Assembly: GCF_016806065.1 (NCBI RefSeq) | Contig: NZ_CP032405.1 | Location: forward strand, 248,001-312,000 | Length of the DNA stretch: 64,000 nt | Origin: Rhizobium rosettiformans | Lineage (GTDB): Bacteria; Pseudomonadota; Alphaproteobacteria; Rhizobiales; Rhizobiaceae | Reading direction: 5' to 3' | Shown: in pieces, positions 54,092-62,420 of the stretch | Position numbering within the stretch: the stretch's first letter is position 1 | Layout: each line of letters opens with the position of its first letter | Made by a program: the position numbers and the translations under genes | The notes under the pieces: model-generated | Told to the model about the DNA's origin: nothing | The model's input: the letters and a program-made list of their open reading frames with translations, nothing else | Databases searched by the model: none

Positions 54092-55279
54092 TTACTTCGC
54101 GGCAAGCGCCTGGCCCTCGGGGGCCGTGCGGGTGTCGACGTCGACGATAACGCTGAGGCCGGCGCGCAGATGGCCGCCGGCAAGCGCTTCCTTGGGCAGC
54201 GCGATCCGGACAGGCACGCGCTGGACAACCTTGGTGAAGTTGCCGGTGGCGTTTTCCGCCGGCAGCATGGAGAAGATGGCGCCGGAGGCCGGAGCGATCG
54301 AGGTCACCGTGCCTTCGAGCGGATCGTCGCCATAGGCGTCGACATGGATTGAGACCTTGGAACCGGGAACCAGATGCGCGATCTGCGTTTCCTTGAAGTT
54401 CGCCTCGATATAGAGCTCGCTGGTCGGCACCAGAGCCGCCAGACGTTTGCCGGCCGAGACGAGATCTCCCGATTGAACCGAGAGATTGCCGATCACGCCA
54501 TCATAGGGCGCTTTCAGCACGGTAAAATCGAGATCACGCTTGGCTTTCGCCACCACCTGATCCTGCACCTTCACGGCGTTCACCGCCTCGTCGCGCTGCG
54601 CCTTGAGGATCGAGAGATTGGCTTCCGCCGAAGCGACTGCGGCCTGTCCCGCCACCAGATTGGCGCGGGCCTGGTCGAGCGCGACCTTGGCATTGTCGAG
54701 ATCCGCAGTCGTACCGACACTCTTGGCTGCAAGCTCGCTCGCACGCTTCTCCGTAATTTCGGCGCCCCGAACCGCAGCCTCCAGAGAGCCGAGCTGCGCT
54801 TGAGCCTGCGCGACGCTCGCCTCACCGCCAACGATCTGCGCATCGATGCGGGCGATCGCGAGCTCGGAGCTTTGCTTGCCGGCCATGGCCTGATCATAGG
54901 CGATCTGATAGTCGCCGCCATCGAGGGTCACCAGCGGATCGCCAGCGCGGACGACCTGGTTACTGGCAACGTTGACCTTCTCGACATAACCGGAAACCTT
55001 CGGCGAGATGATCGCGATGTCACCTTCGATATAGGCGTCTTCAGTCGACACCATGAAGCGACCATCGGTCCACCAGGTATAGCCATACCAGGCTCCGCCT
55101 GCGAGCAGCGCAGCGAGGATGACCGGCAGCACAGGGCTGCGGCGTTTCGGCTTGGAGGCAGCTGCTTCCTGCGGCGGGTGGGGCTCCCCTGCATCCGTTT
55201 CCGTCAGGGGCGCAGCCTCATTCCGGTCGACTGGAGTGGAAGTGGAACGAAGGGCGGTGGATCTTGGCGTCGCTGACAT
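54092..55279 (-). CDS. HlyD/EmrA-type periplasmic adaptor
   Basis: The 395-residue protein has a disordered N-terminus, one membrane helix (VLPVILAALLAGGAWYGYTW), a lipoyl domain (STEDAYIEGDIAIISPKVSG), a long coiled coil (about 140-260) and beta-barrel parts (FTVLKAPYDGVIGNLSVQSG, LYIEANFKETQIAHLVPGSK). It links the MFS pump to an outer membrane channel. The ATG at 55279 is used; the frame is open 58 codons upstream, but there it crosses the TetR operator. No good ribosome site is seen. Confidence 0.9.
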   Translation of the reverse strand: MSATPRSTALRSTSTPVDRNEAAPLTETDAGEPHPPQEAAASKPKRRSPVLPVILAALLAGGAWYGYTWWTDGRFMVSTEDAYIEGDIAIISPKVSGYVEKVNVASNQVVRAGDPLVTLDGGDYQIAYDQAMAGKQSSELAIARIDAQIVGGEASVAQAQAQLGSLEAAVRGAEITEKRASELAAKSVGTTADLDNAKVALDQARANLVAGQAAVASAEANLSILKAQRDEAVNAVKVQDQVVAKAKRDLDFTVLKAPYDGVIGNLSVQSGDLVSAGKRLAALVPTSELYIEANFKETQIAHLVPGSKVSIHVDAYGDDPLEGTVTSIAPASGAIFSMLPAENATGNFTKVVQRVPVRIALPKEALAGGHLRAGLSVIVDVDTRTAPEGQALAAK

Positions 55280-55308
55280 GATAAGGACCGGGGATGGGTT
55301 GAACTTGC

Positions 55309-55331
55309 TCGAACTGAACCGTTCGGTTCGA
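55309..55331. promoter_or_regulatory. TetR-type operator between emrAB and tetR
   Basis: TCGAACTGAAC-C-GTTCGGTTCGA is a dyad with 11-base arms and one mismatch per arm. It lies in the spacer of the divergent pump and TetR genes, next to the TetR promoter. Confidence 0.7.
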
Positions 55332-55332
55332 T

Positions 55333-55361
55333 TGACATAGAGCCTTTTTTGCCCCATATCA
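55333..55361 (+). promoter_or_regulatory. Promoter of the TetR gene
   Basis: TTGACA (55333-55338), a 17-base spacer and CATATC (55356-55361) form a good sigma-70-type pair beside the operator. Confidence 0.5.
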
Positions 55362-55424
55362 AGAGGCAGAAACGGGCCTTGGAGACGAGGCCACGCAACG
55401 CAGTTAATTTTTGTCGGACAGGAA

Positions 55425-56120
55425 ATGTCGAAACAAGAGCAGGAAATCGCCATGACGCCGCCCTCCTATCCCGTCGCCGGGGTGGGTCGCTTTGCAGCGG
55501 GCGCGGATCCGGTCAAGCGGGGACAGATCCTGGATGGGGCCAAGCGGGTCTTTATGAAGCTTGGCTACGATGCTGCAAGCATGAATGACGTTACCCGCGA
55601 GGCAGGCGTCTCGAAGGGCACCATATACGTCTATTTCCAAAGCAAGGAAGATCTGTTCGGCGCCTTGGTCGAGCGTGAGAAAAGCGCCTTCGATGCCGCG
55701 ATCCGACAAATCCTCGAAGAAAGCGCCCATGTCGAGGAAGGCCTGCGGCGCTACGCGCTCGCCCACGCGCATTTCATTCTCGACACGGAGATGATCCCGA
55801 CGATGCGTATCCTGATGGGTGTGCTCGACCGAATGCCGACGCTCTGTCAGCGTTTCTTTGCTTCGTCGCCCACCAATATCAAGGTGCTGTTGCAGGACTA
55901 TATTGCTGCTGCCAATGAGAAGGGCGAACTCTCGGTCGAGGACAGCGATCTGGCCGCACGCCAGTTCATCGACATGTCAACGGCAGGCTATTTCAAGAAG
56001 CGGCTGTTCAATGACCTCCCCGTGCGACCGGACGACAAAGAGATCGAACGCGTGGTGGAATCAGGCCTTCGTATGTTCATGAACTTCTACGGCCCCAAAA
56101 GCCCCGAATCCCAAGGCTGA
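55425..56120 (+). CDS. TetR/AcrR-family repressor of the efflux pair
   Basis: The 231-residue protein has the TetR helix-turn-helix (AKRVFMKLGYDAASMNDVTR, then EAGVSKGTIYVYFQSKEDLF, about residues 38-77), followed by a helical ligand domain. It should repress the divergent efflux operon and itself, and release on binding the pump's substrate. The ATG at 55425 is at the frame start; an ATG at 55452 after AGGA is an equally good start. Confidence 0.86.
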   Translation: MSKQEQEIAMTPPSYPVAGVGRFAAGADPVKRGQILDGAKRVFMKLGYDAASMNDVTREAGVSKGTIYVYFQSKEDLFGALVEREKSAFDAAIRQILEESAHVEEGLRRYALAHAHFILDTEMIPTMRILMGVLDRMPTLCQRFFASSPTNIKVLLQDYIAAANEKGELSVEDSDLAARQFIDMSTAGYFKKRLFNDLPVRPDDKEIERVVESGLRMFMNFYGPKSPESQG

Positions 56121-56233
56121 TCTGCGACGGAACTTTGTTCCGCGCACAGACTTTATCTGGCTGCTTGCCAACCCCACGGATATGACTCATGTCCTTGGGA
56201 ACATAATCCGTTTGATCAGCACGGAAGACACTC

Positions 56234-56992
56234 ATGGACAATATCAGCGCACTCCTCCAGGACCCCGCAGCCTGGGTCGCACTCGTGACGCTCGTCGTCA
56301 TGGAGATCGTGCTCGGCATCGACAACCTCATCTTCATCTCGATCTTGACCAACAAGCTGCCCGCCGAGATGCGCGAAAAGGCCCGCCGCATCGGGATCGG
56401 GCTTGCGCTGGTCATGCGACTGGCCTTGCTCGGCACGGTCGCCTGGATCGTTCAGTTGACCACCCCCGTCTTCGAGCTCTTCGGCCAAGGCTTCTCTTGG
56501 AAGGATATGATCCTGATAGCCGGTGGCCTCTTCCTCGTCTGGAAGGCAACGAAGGAAATCCACCATGCCGTAGACCCGGTTGACAAGGAAGAGGACTTCA
56601 TCGCCTCTACCGCAGCGACGACCTTCACCAGCGCCATCGGCCAGATCCTGCTGCTCGACCTCGTCTTCTCGATCGACAGTATTATTACTGCCGTCGGCAT
56701 GACGCCGCATGTCCCGATCATGGTCGTCGCAGTGGTTGCGGCTGTGACCGTCATGCTGGTTGCCGCGACCCCGCTTGCCAACTTCATCGAGAAGAACCCG
56801 ACCATCGTCATGCTGGCGCTCGCCTTCCTGATGATGATCGGCATGACCTTGATCGCAGAGGGCATGGGTTTCCATGTGCCCAAGGGTTATGTCTATGCTG
56901 CCATGGCTTTCTCGGCACTCGTCGAGGTGCTGAACATGTTTGCGAGGCGCAAGCGCGAGCGGGACAAGTTGGCCAAGGCGGTTTCGCACTGA
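56234..56992 (+). CDS. TerC-family membrane protein
   Basis: The 252-residue protein has seven or more helices and the TerC signature Asp residues: [16 protein letters not shown] and [17 protein letters not shown]. TerC proteins are linked to manganese or tellurite resistance and to loading Mn onto exported proteins. No Mn riboswitch (yybP-ykoY) is apparent in the 113-base leader. A terminator follows 18 bases after the stop. The large open frame on the opposite strand is its shadow. Confidence 0.88.
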   Translation: MDNISALLQDPAAWVALVTLVVMEIVLGIDNLIFISILTNKLPAEMREKARRIGIGLALVMRLALLGTVAWIVQLTTPVFELFGQGFSWKDMILIAGGLFLVWKATKEIHHAVDPVDKEEDFIASTAATTFTSAIGQILLLDLVFSIDSIITAVGMTPHVPIMVVAVVAAVTVMLVAATPLANFIEKNPTIVMLALAFLMMIGMTLIAEGMGFHVPKGYVYAAMAFSALVEVLNMFARRKRERDKLAKAVSH

Positions 56993-57009
56993 GCTGTCGC
57001 TGAATTGAT

Positions 57010-57041
57010 AAGAAGGCCTGTCGTGAGATGGGCCTTCTTTC
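57010..57041 (+). terminator. Terminator after the TerC gene
   Basis: AAGAAGGCC (57010-57018) pairs perfectly with GGCCTTCTT (57031-57039), then a T/C run. The loop is 12 bases. Confidence 0.65.
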
Positions 57042-57130
57042 CCTGCGCCGATATACTCGACCGGACCACCTCCTGCGTACATGGCAGCATGAGCCCCACC
57101 GGCAGCAGCAACGCCTGAAAACCGCGCAAA

Positions 57131-57163
57131 GAAAAACCTGCGTCGGCGGGACGCAGGTTTTCC
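57131..57163 (-). terminator. Strong terminator of the candidate small RNA
   Basis: AAAACCTGCGTC and GACGCAGGTTTT form a 12-base perfect stem with a five-base loop; the minus strand reads into TTTTTCTTT. It could also stop plus-strand readthrough from the TerC gene. Confidence 0.8.
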
Positions 57164-57304
57164 TTGGGGGCGGGGACTTGGGGAGAGCGCAGGCCGGACG
57201 GTTAAGGGGCTCGTCTGCCAATTCGTTGGCCAGGGAGAGAAACCGGAAAAACCTCCCTGTTCCCCATATCCCGTCGCGTCCGGTTGGCACGGCCTGCGCT
57301 CTGC
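57131..57304 (-). ncRNA. Candidate structured small RNA with its own terminator
   Basis: On the minus strand AGAGCGCAGGCCG (complement of 57290-57302) pairs perfectly with its partner at 57184-57196, closing a domain of 119 bases. Inside, TGCCAA/TTGGCA and CAGGGAG/CTCCCTG arms allow further stems. Below it lies a perfect 12-base terminator hairpin (AAAACCTGCGTC, 57133-57161) with a T-rich tail on this strand. A small transcript of about 170 bases is implied. It could be a 6S-like RNA, a known rhizobial sRNA or something new; I cannot tell which. The gap 56993-57560 holds no credible protein gene. Confidence 0.45.
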
Positions 57305-57560
57305 CATAAGAACGCGGCATATGACGTCCGGTTCCGCGCTTTGCAGAAAAATTTCGAAATTTTCCGCAACGGCCTCCGAAGCGCCTGTTTCCGTGGTTTT
57401 TCTTGACGCACGGCCATGAATATGGCCTTAAGGCCTCGCGGTGGAACAGGCGGCCTCTGGGCCCTACCCTGTCCCTCGCAGGCCATCATCGGCAGTCTCA
57501 CAATTTTTCGATCCAGCGCCAAGGCGCCAGGTCCCCCGCACGCACCACGAGCTGAATTTC

Positions 57561-59018
57561 ATGACCACATCAGGCGTCCGCGTCCGCATCGCACCCTCCC
57601 CGACCGGCGAACCCCATGTCGGCACCGCGTATATCGCGCTGTTCAACTACCTCTTCGCCAAGAAATTCGGCGGTGAGTTCATCCTGCGCATCGAGGACAC
57701 CGATGCGACGCGTTCGACAGCCGAATTCGAGCAGAAGGTGCTGGACGCCTTGAAGTGGACCGGCCTCACCTGGTCGGAAGGCCCTGATGTCGGCGGCCCC
57801 TACGGCCCCTATCGCCAGTCCGAGCGCAAGGACCTTTACCGCCCCTTCGTCGACAAGATGCTCGACAATGGCGGCGCCTTCCATTGTTTCTGCACACCGG
57901 AACGGCTGGAGAGCATGCGCGAAGCCCAGCGCGCCGCCGGCAAGCCGCCGGGTTACGACGGCCACTGCCTTCACCTGAAGGCCGAGGAAGTCACGAGCCG
58001 CGTTGCCGCAGGTGAGCCGCATGTCGTGCGCCTGAAGGTACCGACCGAAGGCTCTTGCGATTTCCACGACGGCGTCTATGGCGATGTGTCGATCCCGTGG
58101 GAAAGCGTCGACATGCAGGTGCTGCTGAAGGCGGACGGCATGCCGACCTACCACATGGCAAACGTCGTCGACGACCACATGATGAAGATCACCCACGTCG
58201 CCCGTGGCGAGGAGTGGCTGGCCTCCGTGCCGAAGCACATCCTGATCTACAAACATCTCGGCCTTGAGCCGCCTGTCTTCATGCACCTGTCGCTGATGCG
58301 CAATCACGACAAGTCGAAGCTGTCGAAGCGCAAGAACCCGACCTCGATCTCCTACTACTCGGCCCTCGGCTACCTGCCGGAAGCCCTGATGAACTTCCTC
58401 GGCCTGTTCTTCATCCAGATCGCCGAAGGCGAAGAGCTTCTGACCATGGAAGAGCTGATCGAGAAGTTCGATCCGGACAACCTCTCCAAGGCTGGCGCGA
58501 TCTTCGACATCCAGAAGCTCGACTGGCTGAACGGCCGCTGGCTGCGCGAGAAGCTGACCCCGGAAGATTTCGTTGCCCGCGTGCTCGACTGGGCGCAGGA
58601 AAACGACCGTCTCGTCGAAGGCCTGAAGCTTGCCCAGAGCCGCGTTACCAAGCTCGGCGAACTGCCGCCGCTCGCCGGCTTCCTGCTCGCCAACGACGTC
58701 GGCCTGACGCCCGCCTCCTTCGGCGGCCTGAAGACCAGCCCGGCCGAGACGCTCGAAATCGTCACCACCGTTCAGGCGGATCTCGAAAAGATCCTCGAAT
58801 GGAATGTGACGACCATCGAGGAAGAGCTGCGCGCGATCTCCGACCGCATGGGCAAGAAACTCCGCGTCGTCACCCCGCCCCTCTTCGTCGCCGTCTCCGG
58901 CAGCCAGCGCTCGCTGCCGTTGTTTGACAGTATGGCGCTGCTCGGCCGCTCGGTCGTGCGCCAGCGCTTGAAGGTTGCGATCCAGGCGCTGACCGCGATG
59001 GCGGGTGCGCAGAACTAA
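57561..59018 (+). CDS. gltX: Glutamyl-tRNA synthetase
   Basis: The 485-residue class I enzyme has the HIGH-type motif in IAPSPTGEPHVGTAYIALFN, the KMSKS-type motif KLSKRKNPTS around residue 255, and RIEDTDATRS. It charges tRNA-Glu (and in alphaproteobacteria often tRNA-Gln). Rhizobiales commonly carry two gltX copies, so this may be one of two. The ATG at 57561 fits family length; the frame is open 40 codons upstream. A TTGACG at 57403-57408 may be a -35 box, but I see no clear -10. lysS lies downstream. Confidence 0.95.
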   Translation: MTTSGVRVRIAPSPTGEPHVGTAYIALFNYLFAKKFGGEFILRIEDTDATRSTAEFEQKVLDALKWTGLTWSEGPDVGGPYGPYRQSERKDLYRPFVDKMLDNGGAFHCFCTPERLESMREAQRAAGKPPGYDGHCLHLKAEEVTSRVAAGEPHVVRLKVPTEGSCDFHDGVYGDVSIPWESVDMQVLLKADGMPTYHMANVVDDHMMKITHVARGEEWLASVPKHILIYKHLGLEPPVFMHLSLMRNHDKSKLSKRKNPTSISYYSALGYLPEALMNFLGLFFIQIAEGEELLTMEELIEKFDPDNLSKAGAIFDIQKLDWLNGRWLREKLTPEDFVARVLDWAQENDRLVEGLKLAQSRVTKLGELPPLAGFLLANDVGLTPASFGGLKTSPAETLEIVTTVQADLEKILEWNVTTIEEELRAISDRMGKKLRVVTPPLFVAVSGSQRSLPLFDSMALLGRSVVRQRLKVAIQALTAMAGAQN

Positions 59019-59054
59019 CGACTGAGTGCCGCCTCAAGGGGCGGTGCAGAAACG

Positions 59055-59172
59055 ACCCCCCTCTGCCCTGCCGGGCACCTCCCCCACACAGGGGGAGAGC
59101 GGGCAAGCCCGAACCGGCGGAGACCAGTCTCCCCCCTTGTGGGGGAGATGTCACGAAGTGACAGAGGGGGGT
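59055..59172. repeat. Palindromic element with 11-bp terminal inverted repeats
   Basis: ACCCCCCTCTG (59055-59065) and CAGAGGGGGGT (59162-59172) are perfect inverted ends of a 118-base block. Inside are CTCCCCCACACAGGGGGAG and CTCCCCCCTTGTGGGGGAG hairpins. It lies between gltX and lysS, has no gene, and resembles the repeat blocks at 39.2 and 49.6 kb. Confidence 0.7.
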
Positions 59173-59207
59173 GAAACACACTCCAGGCCGATCCGAGGCG
59201 ATACCCG

Positions 59208-60704
59208 ATGACCGAACAGACCACCGAAACCGCCCTTTCCTCAGACCCGACGGAAGTCCGCCGCCAGAAGCTTGCGCTGTTGCGCGAACAGGTCGGCGAC
59301 GTCTATCCGGCGCATTTCCACCGCACGATGACCAATGCGGAATTTGCCGAGAAATACGCGAGCCTCGAGCTGGACGAAACCTCTGAGGATATCATCACGG
59401 TCGCCGGCCGCGTCTATTCCTCGCGCAATTCCGGCATGTTCATGGATATCCATGACGCCTCGGGCAAGATCCAGATCTTCTCCCACAAGGATACGACGCC
59501 GGAAGAAGCCCGCGCGCTTCTGCCGATGATCGACCTCGGCGACATCATCGGCGTGAAGGGTCAGGTCCGCCGGACCAAGCGTGGCGAGCTGACGATCAAC
59601 GCCCATGAAATCACCATGCTGACCAAGACGCTCCTCCCCATGCCGGAGAAGTATCACGGCCTCGCCGACATCGAGCTGCGCTACCGCAAGCGCCACCTCG
59701 ACATCCTCACCAATGAGGAATCCAAGCTCCGCTTCCAGCAGCGCTCGAAGATCGTCTCCGGTATCCGCCGCTTCCTCGAGGGCGAGGGCTTCCTCGAAGT
59801 CGAGACGCCGATGCTGCAGACAGTCTATGGCGGCGCAACGGCCGAGCCCTTCAAGACGCACCACAACACGCTGAAGATGGACATGTTCCTGCGCATCGCG
59901 CCGGAACTGTTTCTCAAGCGCACGCTGGTATCGGGCCTTGCCGACAAGGTGTTCGAGGTCAACCGCAACTTCCGCAATGAAGGTGTGTCGACCCGCCACA
60001 ATCCCGAATTCACAATGATGGAATGCTACTGGGCCTATGCCGATTACGAGGACATGATGGGCCTCGTCGAGCGCATGTTCGAGACGCTCGCCATCGGCAT
60101 CCACGGCACGACCGACCTCACCTTCGGTGACAAGCAGCTCTCCTTCAAGGGCCCGTTCAAGCGCGTGCCCATGCCCGACGCCGTCAAGGAAGCAACCGGC
60201 ATCGACTTCCTGGCCATGAAGACCGATGAGGAAGCCCGCACCGCCGCCAAGGCCGGCGGCTTTGAGGTCGAGAAGGACTGGACCTGGGGCGAATGCCTCG
60301 CTTTCATCTTCGAGGAGAAGGTCGAGGGCACTCTGATCCAGCCGTCTCACGTCACGCATTTCCCGAAGGACATCTCGCCCTTTGCCAAGGAAGTGCCGGG
60401 CGAACCGCGCCTCGTCGAGCGTTTCGAGACCTATTGCAACGCCTGGGAAGTCGGCAACGCCTTCTCCGAACTCAATGACCCGGAAGAGCAGCGCCGCCGC
60501 ATGGAAGAGCAGCTCGAACAGGCCCATTCGCGCGGCGAAAAGGACAAGCAGCTTGACGACGAGTTCCTCGACGCCATCGACCAGGGCATGCCGCCCGCCG
60601 GCGGTCTTGGCATCGGCGTCGACCGCCTGATCATGCTGCTTACCAACGCCCCGTCGATCCGCGACGTCATCCTCTTCCCGGCGCGCCGCAACCGCAACGA
60701 CTGA
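59208..60704 (+). CDS. lysS: Lysyl-tRNA synthetase, class II
   Basis: The 498-residue enzyme has an N-terminal OB-fold anticodon domain (about 60-150, VAGRVYSSRNSGMFMDIHD), then class II motifs: motif 2 around VFEVNRNFRNEGVSTRHNPE, and motif 3 GGLGIGVDRLIMLLTN near the end. It charges tRNA-Lys. It follows gltX on the same strand, separated by a repeat element. No strong ribosome site is seen before the ATG. It ends before a strong terminator. Many alphaproteobacteria use class I LysK instead, so the class II form narrows the lineage. Confidence 0.95.
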   Translation: MTEQTTETALSSDPTEVRRQKLALLREQVGDVYPAHFHRTMTNAEFAEKYASLELDETSEDIITVAGRVYSSRNSGMFMDIHDASGKIQIFSHKDTTPEEARALLPMIDLGDIIGVKGQVRRTKRGELTINAHEITMLTKTLLPMPEKYHGLADIELRYRKRHLDILTNEESKLRFQQRSKIVSGIRRFLEGEGFLEVETPMLQTVYGGATAEPFKTHHNTLKMDMFLRIAPELFLKRTLVSGLADKVFEVNRNFRNEGVSTRHNPEFTMMECYWAYADYEDMMGLVERMFETLAIGIHGTTDLTFGDKQLSFKGPFKRVPMPDAVKEATGIDFLAMKTDEEARTAAKAGGFEVEKDWTWGECLAFIFEEKVEGTLIQPSHVTHFPKDISPFAKEVPGEPRLVERFETYCNAWEVGNAFSELNDPEEQRRRMEEQLEQAHSRGEKDKQLDDEFLDAIDQGMPPAGGLGIGVDRLIMLLTNAPSIRDVILFPARRNRND

Positions 60705-60725
60705 GCGCTGTACCAACTTCAAACG

Positions 60726-60758
60726 CAAAAGCCCCGATCTTGATGACCGGGGCTTTCG
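60726..60758 (+). terminator. Terminator after lysS
   Basis: AAAGCCCCG (60728-60736) pairs perfectly with CGGGGCTTT (60748-60756) around an 11-base loop. It may also serve the convergent His-rich gene. Confidence 0.75.
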
Positions 60759-60807
60759 TATTTGTTGGCTGGGATTTGGAGACTAGCTGAACAGGCGATG
60801 TCAGCGA

Positions 60808-62208
60808 TCAATGATCGGCCTTGGCGTGCTCGTCAGCCTTGGGCTTGGCCTTTGGCGGCAGGGTCGCCTCGTCTTCGGCTGGAGCACCATGGCCATCCGA
60901 TTTGTGGCTGTCGCCAGACTTGGCTGCATGCTGTTCGGTCGGCGCATGACCATCGGCCGCAGCCCCATGTTCTTCTGGCTTGGCGGCCGGCGCCGCACCA
61001 TCAGGCGTGATGGGCTGAGCACGCATCTTTTCCAGCCAGGCGGCGCCATGATCCGTGGTCGCAGCAGCGTCTGAACCGCCGGTCGGCTCGACCTTCGCGA
61101 TTGCATCCTCGACAGGAGGCTCTTCTTCGGCGCCACCGAGACCGACCATGCTCTTGATCGATGCGAACCAGCCCTCACCTTCGGCGGGCGCCTCTTCGGC
61201 AACCGGCGTCTGACCGGCGGGCTTCTCTTCGGTATGCGCGACCTGCTCTTCGGCATGCTCGGGCGCAACCGCATGAGCCGCATCGGCAGCCGGCTTCGTA
61301 TGATCTTCTGCCGGCGCCTCGTGTCCGTCCGCAACGGCCTCGTGGCCCTCGCCGGGCGCGGCGTGATCCTCGGCCGGTGCGTCATCGCCACCGAGACCGA
61401 CCATGCCCATCAGTGAAGCCATCCAGCCCTTGCTCTCTTCGGCGCCATGTTTGGCAACGGGCGTTTCCTCGGAATGTTCACCGTCAGGCGCATCGCCATG
61501 GCCCTCGGCTTCGCCATGCCCTTCAGCGGCGCCGTGACCATCCGCCGCCTTTTCGCCATGGGCATCGCCAGCACCATGGGCGGCCTTGCCACCGTGGTCG
61601 TCAGCCTTCGCCCCGTGCCCCTCACTCTCCGGCATCAGTCCCTCGGGCTTCACGCAGTCCGTCTGGTCGTTGAGCTTGGCAAGGAGCGCCTGAATATCGG
61701 CCTCGAGCATGTCGACACGCTCACCGAAGAACTCCCCGTTCGGCGCGGCCAGACCATCCGCATAACGTGCCGTCAGAACACGCGCTGAGACTTCCTCCGG
61801 CACATGGCTCGGATCCGGCACATAGATGACATCGGCACCCACGGCGCGGCCGCGCATGCCTGACCGATCCTTCGGACCGCTCGCATCGAGCACCACGACC
61901 TGCACCAGATCGGCCTTCTTCGTTTCCTGCAGGGTTTTCGCCACGCGCAGCGCTGTCTTGACGCGCGCCAGTCCGTCGCCGGGCTTGTCGGTGGTGATGA
62001 ACTTGCGCACCCAGAAGCGATCCTTTTTGTGGATCTCGACGGTTTTCACCTCGGTGCATTCGAGCCCGTTGAGCTCAGCATAGGACGGCCCGAGCAGCTT
62101 ATCCGCACCGATATAGACGGCGGCGGCACCGGTGCCCCCGAGGGTGACCAGCACCCCGCCCAAAATCAGCATGAGCTTTCGTGAAAGGTGGATCTTGGGC
62201 ACCTTCAC
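60808..62208 (-). CDS. Membrane-anchored His/Asp/Glu/Ala-rich protein of unknown function
   Basis: The 466-residue product (GTG start at 62208, after GGAG) has one membrane helix near its start (KLMLILGGVLVTLGGTGAAA), a folded domain of about 160 residues (with TDKPGDGLARVKTALRVAKT and VQVVVLDASGPKDRSGMRGR), then nearly 290 residues of low-complexity His, Asp, Glu, Ala and Gly, with many GH and DGH units. Two short modules of the type W-x-A-S with MVGLGG recur (KGWMASLMGMVGLGG and EGWFASIKSMVGLGG). I recognise no family. The His/acid-rich tail suits metal binding, and the gene is divergent from the Mn/Fe importer over shared Mur/Fur-like boxes. A periplasmic metal store or buffer is a hypothesis only. 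Confidence 0.7.
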   Translation of the reverse strand: MKVPKIHLSRKLMLILGGVLVTLGGTGAAAVYIGADKLLGPSYAELNGLECTEVKTVEIHKKDRFWVRKFITTDKPGDGLARVKTALRVAKTLQETKKADLVQVVVLDASGPKDRSGMRGRAVGADVIYVPDPSHVPEEVSARVLTARYADGLAAPNGEFFGERVDMLEADIQALLAKLNDQTDCVKPEGLMPESEGHGAKADDHGGKAAHGAGDAHGEKAADGHGAAEGHGEAEGHGDAPDGEHSEETPVAKHGAEESKGWMASLMGMVGLGGDDAPAEDHAAPGEGHEAVADGHEAPAEDHTKPAADAAHAVAPEHAEEQVAHTEEKPAGQTPVAEEAPAEGEGWFASIKSMVGLGGAEEEPPVEDAIAKVEPTGGSDAAATTDHGAAWLEKMRAQPITPDGAAPAAKPEEHGAAADGHAPTEQHAAKSGDSHKSDGHGAPAEDEATLPPKAKPKADEHAKADH

Positions 62209-62335
62209 GCTTGGAACTCCGCCATGACACCGTCCCGACTGTTTACGCAATACTGAGGACCATCATACGGCCCTCTCCTTGCGGAACCTTTAACCCCGCC
62301 TTTCCAGTTACGGCACACCTGACGCACGACTCTTT

Positions 62336-62352
62336 TTGCGAATGATTTGCAA
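62336..62352. promoter_or_regulatory. Mur/Fur-like box 1
   Basis: TTGCGAATGATTTGCAA is a dyad (TTGC-N-AAT-N-ATT-N-GCAA) of the kind bound by Mur, the rhizobial Mn-responsive Fur protein that represses sit genes. It lies just upstream of the sitA -35 box. Confidence 0.65.
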
Positions 62353-62357
62353 AAGCG

Positions 62358-62385
62358 TTGACATCGGCGGGAAGCGCGATAGATT
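62358..62385 (+). promoter_or_regulatory. Promoter of sitA
   Basis: TTGACA (62358-62363), a 16-base spacer and TAGATT (62380-62385) form a promoter flanked by the two boxes, about 30 bases before the sitA start codon. Confidence 0.6.
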
Positions 62386-62388
62386 TTA

Positions 62389-62405
62389 ATGCGAATGACT
62401 TGCAA
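62389..62405. promoter_or_regulatory. Mur/Fur-like box 2
   Basis: ATGCGAATGACTTGCAA repeats most of box 1 and lies just downstream of the -10 box, where repressor binding would block transcription. The centres of the boxes are about 53 bases apart, five helical turns. Confidence 0.6.
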
Positions 62406-62420
62406 GAACAGGAATGGACT

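Noticed and set aside
56121..56233. Mn riboswitch before the TerC gene
   Set aside because: I looked for a yybP-ykoY element but the 113-base leader is short and lacks its conserved pattern.
56216..57307. 363-codon minus-strand frame across the TerC gene
   Set aside because: Low-complexity charged sequence opposite a clear TerC gene with intact signatures; not a gene.
57028..57309. Short plus-strand frame across the candidate small RNA
   Set aside because: It runs through perfect hairpins including the terminator and has no protein-like pattern.
60801..61391. Minus-strand frame in another phase inside the His-rich gene
   Set aside because: Arg/Pro/Ser-rich translation typical of a shadow; the His-rich frame has a membrane helix and a folded domain.
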